The notes beneath the pieces are model-generated. The model was not told the origin of the DNA. It was given only the letters and a program-made list of their open reading frames with translations, and made no database searches. A stretch of DNA of 8,070 nucleotides. Origin: Chlamydiota bacterium. GTDB taxonomy: Bacteria > Chlamydiota > Chlamydiia > Chlamydiales > Rhabdochlamydiaceae. The stretch covers positions 1-8,070 of the forward strand of contig JAAKFC010000060.1 of NCBI GenBank assembly GCA_011065225.1, in the 5' to 3' direction. The translations under genes were made by a program, and so were the position numbers. Positions 1-5,479 of this stretch are shown one piece after another. The first letter of the stretch is position 1. Each line of letters opens with the position of its first letter.

Positions 1-359
1 TCAAAATCGAGGGTAGAGGCAATGAAACTCTCTGCCTGAATATTTCCAGTAGGACCAATGAGCACACCATTTGGATTGAGCAAATAGATCCTTCCATTAG
101 CCTCAAGCAAACCATCAATATGAGAAGCTCCATTTGCCACTCGGTTCAATACCGCAGATGTTGTGTGTGGCTGCACAAAACGAGTCGTCTCACCCACGCG
201 GATCGAAAATTCTTCCCAGTTGATGATGGCTCGATCACTGGTTTGGATCTCCATCGTACTGCCAATCTCTTGTACTTTTGCTGTGCCTTCAACAACTTTG
301 TGTCCTTTAGGCTTTCCAAAGAGCGCTATTGGCAAGAGAAAGATCCAAATAAACCTCAT
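1..359 (-). CDS. Two-partner-secretion exoprotein (TpsA / filamentous haemagglutinin family), N-terminal part, cut by window edge
   Basis: This open frame starts at an ATG (complement of 357-359) and runs without a stop to the left edge, giving 119 residues. Residues 1-15 (MRFIWIFLLPIALFG) look like a short Sec signal peptide. The rest matches the TPS or haemagglutination-activity domain found at the N terminus of FHA-type exoproteins: a VVEGTAKV strand, IINWEEFSI (45-53), FVQP (61-64), VLNRV (70-74), an I-G-LLEANG turn (81-89), the hallmark LLNPNGVLIGP (93-103) and FIASTL (112-117). In this family the domain directs the exported protein to a TpsB/FhaC outer-membrane pore, and the remainder is usually a long beta-helix adhesin or toxin. 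Neither the remainder nor a TpsB gene is visible here. The ATG overlaps the TGA of the upstream AMP nucleosidase gene (ATGA), so translation is probably coupled. The family call is firm, but the ligand or activity is unknown. Confidence 0.88.
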   Translation of the reverse strand, partial: MRFIWIFLLPIALFGKPKGHKVVEGTAKVQEIGSTMEIQTSDRAIINWEEFSIRVGETTRFVQPHTTSAVLNRVANGASHIDGLLEANGRIYLLNPNGVLIGPTGNIQAESFIASTLDF

Positions 360-1159
360 TCCTTGACTCCAATGTTGCGGTGGTAAGCGCCTTTGATGTT
401 TTTGGCTTGCATTTTACGAGCCACTTTCAAAATAGCAATTCCCCTTTCCACATGATCAGGCATGTAGGTTTCAAAAACATGAGCAGAACTCTCTTTTGTT
501 TTTACTCCATCCCGATTGAGAGGCAAATCGGAAATCAGAAGAAGAGCGCCAAGAGTGAATTTCCGCTTATAGCTGGCTGCAAAAAGAGTGGCGCATTCCA
601 TTTCATAACCGTGTGCTTTCGTTGCCTTGAGCCGATTCTTGAACTCTTCATTAAACTCCCAAAAACGCATATTCGATGTGAAGGTAATCCCAATATGATA
701 GGGGACATTTTGGGCATCCAACACCTCTGTGACCGCTTTTTGCATTAAGAAATTGGCAAGTGCTGGAACTTCTGGGGGAAAATAGAAATTCGAGGTTCCT
801 TCATCCCGAATACTGGCAATGGGAACCAAATAATCGCCCACTTTGTAGCGGCGGCGAAGACCTCCACACATTCCAAGAAGGATTGCAGCTTTGATGGGCA
901 AAAAAGAACAGAGATCGATAACAAGGGCGGCAGCTGGTGAACCAATTTTGAAATCGAGGATGCTAATTCCCTCTTTAGGGCAATGGGCCACCTTGAACAT
1001 TGATCCTTCAAGAATTTTTGCCCCTCGTGTCTTTGCAAAATATTCGACATATTTTGGAAAATTGGTGAGCAAAAGATTCGATTGAAAATCGCTCGCCGAA
1101 GAACCACTATATCGTTCAAGTGTCTCTTTTGCAAATTGTTCTTCCCCGATTTCTGGCAT
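356..1159 (-). CDS. amn: AMP nucleosidase-like protein (short form, nucleoside phosphorylase superfamily)
   Basis: The 267-residue product belongs to the PNP/UDP phosphorylase fold family and most resembles the short AMP nucleosidase group, which splits AMP into adenine and ribose 5-phosphate. Visible signatures are the phosphate/ribose-side glycine turn LLGMCGGL (94-101), VGDYLVP (107-113), the purine-ribose pocket segment GYEMECATLF (184-193, with the E-M-E ribose-binding core) and ISD (209-211), whose Asp sits where the family's catalytic acid lies. It is far shorter than E. coli Amn (about 484 residues) and lacks that enzyme's N-terminal regulatory domain. The start is supported by AAGGA (complement of about 1166-1170), seven bases or so before the ATG. 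It is the first gene of a minus-strand pair with the TPS exoprotein. An alternative within the superfamily is another N-ribosyl hydrolase, such as one acting on futalosine or MTA. The family is certain; the exact substrate is inferred. Confidence 0.88.
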   Translation of the reverse strand: MPEIGEEQFAKETLERYSGSSASDFQSNLLLTNFPKYVEYFAKTRGAKILEGSMFKVAHCPKEGISILDFKIGSPAAALVIDLCSFLPIKAAILLGMCGGLRRRYKVGDYLVPIASIRDEGTSNFYFPPEVPALANFLMQKAVTEVLDAQNVPYHIGITFTSNMRFWEFNEEFKNRLKATKAHGYEMECATLFAASYKRKFTLGALLLISDLPLNRDGVKTKESSAHVFETYMPDHVERGIAILKVARKMQAKNIKGAYHRNIGVKE

Positions 1160-1268
1160 GCCAATCCTTTTTTCTCAGCATAACAAAAAAAGAATTAGTC
1201 TGTGGAGTAAAGATTTGATTCATATATCCGTTTGTTGTAACCTGCTACAAAAAATTTAGGAGGTTCCT
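1160..1268. promoter_or_regulatory. Divergent intergenic region between amn and the Inc-like gene
   Basis: This 109-bp AT-rich spacer must carry the promoters for both divergent transcripts. On the plus strand the ribosome binding site AGGAGG (about 1258-1263) lies six bases before the ATG at 1269. On the minus strand AAGGA lies just upstream of the amn ATG. No strong -35/-10 pair is visible. The best minus-strand candidate is TTGTAG (1250-1245), 18 bp, TATATG (1226-1221), and the best plus-strand one is TTGATT (1215-1220), 15 bp, TGTAAC (1236-1241). Both are poor matches, so no specific promoter is called. Confidence 0.35.
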
Positions 1269-2270
1269 ATGTCTTATGCCATCCAAAGCCCCTCTCTTCT
1301 TCCCATTTCTTTTCAAGAAGCAGGAAAACAAGCAGGTCCTGCTATGGGATCACGGATCAAAAACCTCTTTGGTCGCGTTTTTACCAACTGGAAAGATTCG
1401 ATTATTGTTGCCGGTGTTGTGTTTTGGGTGACAAAGGCTGCCGTTTCCTTTTTTACTGGCTTTTGGATGATGTCGATCTTCGAACTTTTCACGGGTGGGT
1501 TTTTAGCCATGATGCGCAAAGACTACCGCGATTTTACGAATTTGCACAAAACAACAGGAGAACTACATCGTGGAGTTGGCAAATTGAGAGAAACAAATCT
1601 TCAGCTGCAACTAAATGTAAAAGATTTCCAAGAAGAAAATAAACTTCTCACAGCGACAAGAAAAAAATTCGGGGAAGAAAATAAGCGCTTTGCCTTCTCC
1701 AATACCCGTCTTGAAAAGGAAATTGGCACGATGTCTGAAGTTTTAGGAGCATCTATCGGTAAAATTGAAAATGCCCATGCCTTTGGAAAAGACATGGTTC
1801 TAGAAGTTCTTGGTGATGCAAAAAAACAACTCGAATCTCAAAGAAAAGCCACTGCACAAATACAAAAAGAAGTAATTAAAAAACAAGATGAAGCCCTCAA
1901 CAGATGGGGACAAATTGTGAAACAAGTTGGGGAAATGAAGGCTCATGGTGTCGATGTCCTGAATGAAGCAAACAAAAGCTTGCAAGTAACCCTAAGAGAA
2001 ATAGGAAAATATCAAGCAGTAAAACTCGAACTTGAAGACCAGATTACGAGATTGCGTGCAACAGTCTCCACAATAGAAAAAGCATCCGATTATAACCTCG
2101 ATACAGCCAAGAAAGCCAATCGGGCAGCAAGCGCAATAAATCTTTTCTATAAAGGGATCTGCTCCTCTGACGATCCGCAGGCTTCTCAACAATTCAATAA
2201 AATAATCGGTGGTCTAGGTATCGTCAGTTTTGTTGCTTACAAAACATTTGCTGCTGCTGCAGCTGCTTGA
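1269..2270 (+). CDS. Putative inclusion-membrane (Inc-like) coiled-coil membrane protein
   Basis: The 333-residue product has no enzyme motif that I recognise. Its architecture is distinctive. Residues 1-43 are a polar, Ser/Pro/Gln-bearing N terminus with no Sec signal. Residues 44-82 form two hydrophobic lobes separated by a short FFTGF turn, with Arg/Lys flanks (bilobed membrane hairpin). Residues from about 88 to 290 are a long, highly charged heptad-rich coiled coil (Leu/Lys/Glu/Gln). A second hydrophobic stretch at 312-333 ends in an oligo-alanine tail (AAAAAA). In Chlamydiae, a paired hydrophobic domain followed by SNARE-like coiled coils is the pattern of Inc proteins such as IncA, which are secreted by type III machinery into the inclusion membrane. 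That assignment is inference from layout, not sequence identity. An ordinary inner-membrane coiled-coil protein is the alternative. The start is strongly supported by AGGAGG six bases upstream. The gene stands alone, 34 bp before efp. Confidence 0.8.
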   Translation: MSYAIQSPSLLPISFQEAGKQAGPAMGSRIKNLFGRVFTNWKDSIIVAGVVFWVTKAAVSFFTGFWMMSIFELFTGGFLAMMRKDYRDFTNLHKTTGELHRGVGKLRETNLQLQLNVKDFQEENKLLTATRKKFGEENKRFAFSNTRLEKEIGTMSEVLGASIGKIENAHAFGKDMVLEVLGDAKKQLESQRKATAQIQKEVIKKQDEALNRWGQIVKQVGEMKAHGVDVLNEANKSLQVTLREIGKYQAVKLELEDQITRLRATVSTIEKASDYNLDTAKKANRAASAINLFYKGICSSDDPQASQQFNKIIGGLGIVSFVAYKTFAAAAAA

Positions 2271-2304
2271 TTTTTACTCAGGGGAGATCTAAAATCCTTC
2301 ATCT

Positions 2305-2868
2305 ATGGCACAAGTCAGCACCAGTGAATTTAAAGCAGGCCTTAAGGTAGAAATTGATCGTGAGCCTTATGTGATGGTGAGCAACGAGTTTGTCAAGCCG
2401 GGAAAAGGCCAGCCGTTCAATCGCGTTAAACTCAAGAATCTCAAGACTGGGCGAGTGATTGAAAAGACCTATCGCTCCGGAGAAAAATTGGAACTCGCCG
2501 ATGTGGAAGAAATCAAGATGCGCCTCCTCTATCGTGAAATGGAAGATTTTATTTTTATGGACGAAAAAACCTATGAGCAATACACAGTCTCTGCTTCCCT
2601 CATAGGTAACAATGCAAAGTGGTGCATGGATGATCTCGAATATAATCTCGTTTTTTATAAAGGTGAGGCCATCGATATCACGCCCCCTACTTTCATGGAG
2701 ATGACCATCACTGAAACGGCTCCGGGACTCCGTGGAGATACTTCTGGGCGCGTCCTAAAACCCGCTATCACCGAGACTGGCGCAAAAATCCAAGTCCCCA
2801 TTTTCATTGATCAAGGGGAAAAAATCAAAGTGGATACAAGAACAGGTGAATACGTCTCTCGCATCTAG
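2305..2868 (+). CDS. efp: Translation elongation factor P
   Basis: The 187-residue protein has the full length of bacterial EF-P, which binds ribosomes stalled at polyproline stretches and promotes peptide-bond formation. The N-terminal KOW-like domain starts MAQVSTSEFKAGL and carries NEFVKPGKGQ. The Lys at residue 34, at the tip of the PGKGQ loop, is the residue that EpmA beta-lysylates. The central OB domain includes the family's FMDEKTYEQY region (about 84-93). The C-terminal OB domain carries the EF-P signature near 140-160 (ETAPGLRGDTSGRVLKPA) and ends in VDTRTGEYVSRI. The start codon is fixed by family alignment and an in-frame stop just upstream, but no Shine-Dalgarno sequence is well placed: the only purine run, GGGGAG at 2281-2286, is 18 bases from the ATG. 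The epmA gene follows immediately, which fits the Lys34 modification pathway. Confidence 0.98.
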   Translation: MAQVSTSEFKAGLKVEIDREPYVMVSNEFVKPGKGQPFNRVKLKNLKTGRVIEKTYRSGEKLELADVEEIKMRLLYREMEDFIFMDEKTYEQYTVSASLIGNNAKWCMDDLEYNLVFYKGEAIDITPPTFMEMTITETAPGLRGDTSGRVLKPAITETGAKIQVPIFIDQGEKIKVDTRTGEYVSRI

Positions 2869-3751
2869 ATGCGGCTGTGTGCGCAAACGTGCAGAAAAAT
2901 TTGCGGCTGTCCGAGAGTTTTTTAGAGAGAGAAATGTCTTAGAAGCCGATACCAATATTTTGAGCAAAACAGCCCCTGTTGATGCCCACATCGATGTGAT
3001 GCAAGTGGATATGGGCGGAGGAAAAATCGGCTATCTCCATACCTCGCCCGAATACGGCCTAAAAAAGCTGCTTGCTAGCGGCAGCGGCGATATCTTTCAG
3101 CTCGGACATGTTTTTCGAGCGGAAGAAGAAAGCCCCCTACATTCCCCTGAATTCACAATGCTCGAGTGGTACCGCATTGGCATGGCATACGAAGAATTTA
3201 TCGAAGAAACGCTCGATTTGATCCGCCTTTTTCTCGGCAATCTTCCCTCAGAGAAAATTTCTTACCGCAAAGCGCTTCAAAAATATGCCAACGTCGATTT
3301 TATCAAAGAAGATTTGGGACCATATGTCACCCCCTTTTCTGAAGAGGCGCAGCATTGGGACCGAGACACCCAACTCAATCTTCTTTTCTCGCATATGGTA
3401 GAACCCCATCTCGGCGCACAAAAACTAACCGTCATCACCGATTATCCCGCTAGCCAAGCCGCTCTTGCCAAAACATATGAGTTGGATGGCGCAGCAGTTG
3501 CCCGCCGCTTTGAGATCTATTTCGATGGAGTTGAGCTAGCAAATGGCTTTGACGAATTGACCAATGCCAAAGAACAAAGAGCCCGCTTTGAAGAAGAAAA
3601 CCAAAAACGGATCGAACTGGGAAAAAAAGCCCTGCCAATCGACGAAGAATTTCTTGCAGCGCTTGAGAGCTTGCCTGACTGTTGCGGTGTTGCTGTTGGC
3701 TTCGATCGACTGATGGCGTTATCCTTGGCTCACCTTGTTACAAAAAATTAA
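2846..3751 (+). CDS. epmA: EF-P--(R)-beta-lysine ligase EpmA (PoxA/GenX)
   Basis: This is a truncated class II lysyl-tRNA synthetase paralogue that lacks the anticodon-binding domain. It activates (R)-beta-lysine and attaches it to Lys34 of EF-P, encoded immediately upstream. From the GTG at 2846 the product has 301 residues (E. coli EpmA has 325). Visible are RAEKFAAVREFFRERNVLE (15-33), HTSPEYGLKKLL (65-76), class II motif 2 (about 86-109, FRAEE then HSPEFTMLEWY), YPASQAALA, ELANGFDELT, and motif 3 GVAVGFDRL near the C terminus. The start is uncertain. GTG 2846 overlaps efp by 23 bases, TTG 2807 overlaps by 62, and GTG 2879 does not overlap; none has a good ribosome binding site, so translation may depend on termination at the efp stop. 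After motif 3 only about a dozen residues remain, fewer than in E. coli. The product call is secure. Confidence 0.94.
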   Translation: MNTSLASRCGCVRKRAEKFAAVREFFRERNVLEADTNILSKTAPVDAHIDVMQVDMGGGKIGYLHTSPEYGLKKLLASGSGDIFQLGHVFRAEEESPLHSPEFTMLEWYRIGMAYEEFIEETLDLIRLFLGNLPSEKISYRKALQKYANVDFIKEDLGPYVTPFSEEAQHWDRDTQLNLLFSHMVEPHLGAQKLTVITDYPASQAALAKTYELDGAAVARRFEIYFDGVELANGFDELTNAKEQRARFEEENQKRIELGKKALPIDEEFLAALESLPDCCGVAVGFDRLMALSLAHLVTKN

Positions 3752-3776
3752 TCGGGCACGCACGCGCGGGCACGAT
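3741..3776 (-). terminator. Probable rho-independent terminator of nadE, lying in the convergent epmA/nadE junction
   Basis: Positions 3751-3776 form a GC-rich imperfect hairpin with nine pairs, two internal mismatches and a four-base loop. On the minus strand it starts at the base after the nadE stop and is followed directly by TTAATTTTTTG (complement of 3750-3740). That is the layout of an intrinsic terminator for nadE whose T-tract occupies the last codons of epmA. No T-tract follows the hairpin on the plus strand, so it should be weaker for epmA. Confidence 0.5.
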
Positions 3777-5405
3777 TCATCTCCAGCCCTGGACGATTGG
3801 GAAACGGCGTCCTACGCTGAATGAGACCTTACTGACGCGGATAGCAGGAGGGGCTTGCCGCCGCTTATATTCCGCCCGATGCAAACGGTGGATGAGATCT
3901 TCGATGAGGTCTTTATCAACATGCAATCGATCAATGATTTCTTTGATTGACAAGTGCTCTTCCACATAGGCTTTGAGCACTTTATCGACAATCCCATAGT
4001 CAGGGAGAGAATCGAGATCCTTCTGACCCGGTTTTAACTCTGCTGAAGGAGGTTTATCAATCGTCATCTGAGGAATGATTTCCTTTTCTCGATTGATCCA
4101 TCTTGAGAGTTCATACACTTGTGTTTTGAGTACATCGGCAATAACACCCAGACCTCCACACATATCACCATAGAGAGTACAATAGCCCAGTCCCATCTCA
4201 CTCTTGTTCCCTGTACTGAGAACAATGTGCCCCAACTTATTGGAAAGGCCCATCAAAATCATACCCCGAATCCGAGCTTGCAAATTTTCTTCGGTCGTGT
4301 CTGTTGGTTTGCCCTCAAAATGGGGCTCGAGCATGCGCAAATAATCCTTAAAAGGCTCTTCAATGGGAATCTTCTTGTAGCCAATGCCCAAATTATCTGC
4401 GAGTTTCTTTGCATCGCTTATGCTCCCTTCAGAGCTATAGCGCGAGGGCATTGAAATTCCCAGCACATTTTCCGGACCAAGAGCTTCTGTCGCAATACAC
4501 GCTACTAAGGCCGAATCAATCCCTCCAGAAAGTCCAAGGAGTGCTTTCTGAAATCCTTGCTTAGCAAAATAATCATGGACTCCAAGGACAAGGGCACGAT
4601 AGAGATCTTGCAATTGATTGTACTGAAATGGAATGTTGCAGATAGGAGCATTCAAATCGACTGTAAAAAAATCCTCGGCAAAACCCTTTCCGAGTTGGCG
4701 CAGGTTGCCATGATCATCAACGCAGACGCTATAGCCATCAAAGATGAGATCATCATTCCCACCTACTTGACAGCAGAGGAGCACTGGACATTTGAGTGTT
4801 TTGGCAGCTTTTGCACACACATCCACACGAACATCGGGCTTGTCAAATTGATAAGGAGAAGCGGAGAGATTGAGTAAGATATCGGGTTTCTGATCGACTA
4901 GCTCAGCGATAGGATCATAAGCATAGCGCATATCAACATATCCGGAATGCTGCCAGATATCTTCGCAAATAATGATGGCGACTTTTTTGTCTTTAATAGA
5001 AAATATTTTGACTTCTCTGCCCGGTTCAAAATAGCGCCTCTCATCGAATACATTATAGGTTGGCAAAAGGCTTTTGTTGTAATAGCCAAGAATTTGCCCA
5101 TCGGAAATGATAGCTGCACTGTTATAAAGATGTTTTCCCTTTCCTGGATTGATCCGGACAAGTCCCACAACGATACAAATTCCAGCCGAAGCCTTGACGA
5201 CCTCCCTGAGACATTGCTCATTGGCCTTTACGAAATCATCATGGAGGAGGAGATCACCTGGAGCATAGCCACAAATGGTCAACTCAGAGAAGAGGACTAT
5301 GTCGGCTTTTTCCACCTTGGCCTTTTCTACTGCCTGTAAAATTTTTTTTGTGTTGCCCTTGAGATCCCCAATGATGGGATTGAGCTGTGCCATACAGATC
5401 CGCAT
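3777..5405 (-). CDS. nadE: Glutamine-dependent NAD+ synthetase
   Basis: The 542-residue two-domain enzyme converts deamido-NAD to NAD using ATP and glutamine-derived ammonia. The N-terminal nitrilase-type glutaminase domain (about 1-260) keeps its triad: Glu41 in FSELTICGY, Lys111 in YYNKSLLPTYNVFDERRYF and Cys147 in IICEDIW. The C-terminal synthetase domain has the PP-loop LSGGIDS (292-298), then GISMPSRYSSEGS, the NLQARIRG segment, STGNKSE, YGDMCGGL and PSAELKPGQ-DLDSLPDY. It ends in the typical YKRRQAPPAIRV ... RRFPIVQGWR tail. The start at 5405 (MRICMAQLNPIIGDLKGN) is chosen because it aligns with the family and is preceded by TAAGG (complement of about 5409-5413). An in-frame extension to 5462 would add 19 unlikely residues overlapping the htpG promoter region. 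It is monocistronic in this window, convergent with epmA and divergent from htpG. Confidence 0.97.
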   Translation of the reverse strand: MRICMAQLNPIIGDLKGNTKKILQAVEKAKVEKADIVLFSELTICGYAPGDLLLHDDFVKANEQCLREVVKASAGICIVVGLVRINPGKGKHLYNSAAIISDGQILGYYNKSLLPTYNVFDERRYFEPGREVKIFSIKDKKVAIIICEDIWQHSGYVDMRYAYDPIAELVDQKPDILLNLSASPYQFDKPDVRVDVCAKAAKTLKCPVLLCCQVGGNDDLIFDGYSVCVDDHGNLRQLGKGFAEDFFTVDLNAPICNIPFQYNQLQDLYRALVLGVHDYFAKQGFQKALLGLSGGIDSALVACIATEALGPENVLGISMPSRYSSEGSISDAKKLADNLGIGYKKIPIEEPFKDYLRMLEPHFEGKPTDTTEENLQARIRGMILMGLSNKLGHIVLSTGNKSEMGLGYCTLYGDMCGGLGVIADVLKTQVYELSRWINREKEIIPQMTIDKPPSAELKPGQKDLDSLPDYGIVDKVLKAYVEEHLSIKEIIDRLHVDKDLIEDLIHRLHRAEYKRRQAPPAIRVSKVSFSVGRRFPIVQGWR

Positions 5406-5447
5406 AAACCTTATCTTACCTAAAGAGGGGATTTTTTTACTTACTTC

Positions 5448-5473
5448 TGCTATACTGCTCAAAAAAAAGGAGA
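5448..5473 (+). promoter_or_regulatory. Candidate htpG promoter (extended -10) and ribosome binding site
   Basis: TGC-TATACT at 5448-5456 is an extended -10 element differing from TATAAT by one base. A T-rich tract (5432-5438) lies upstream, but no -35 hexamer resembling TTGACA is seen at the correct distance. AAGGAGA (5467-5473) is a strong Shine-Dalgarno sequence, seven to eight bases before the htpG ATG. If this promoter is used, the 5' leader is only about 17 nt. No CIRCE-type heat-shock operator is visible in the 74-bp spacer. Confidence 0.45.
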
Positions 5474-5479
5474 ATTTTC

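Noticed and set aside
745..1164. 139-residue minus-strand frame overlapping amn
   Set aside because: It is a frame shadow of amn, whose own frame carries the PNP-family motifs.
1201..1250. Specific sigma-70-type promoters in the amn/Inc-like spacer
   Set aside because: Candidate hexamers match the consensus poorly and have off-optimal spacing, so only the region is annotated.
2245..2280. GCTGCTGCTGCAGCTGC followed by GATTTTT as a terminator of the Inc-like gene
   Set aside because: The stem is only five pairs, lies in the oligo-Ala codons, and the T-run is displaced by several bases, so termination is doubtful.
2869..2925. Tiny 18-codon ORF starting at the ATG right after the efp stop
   Set aside because: There is no ribosome binding site and the product (Cys-rich, 18 residues) resembles nothing known. 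It is more useful as a hint about the epmA start.
5406..5462. N-terminal extension of nadE to 5462
   Set aside because: The 19 extra residues have no counterpart in the family, and a well-placed ribosome binding site precedes the ATG at 5405.
5406..5479. CIRCE (HrcA) operator upstream of htpG
   Set aside because: No TTAGCACTC/GAGTGCTAA inverted repeat is present in the spacer.
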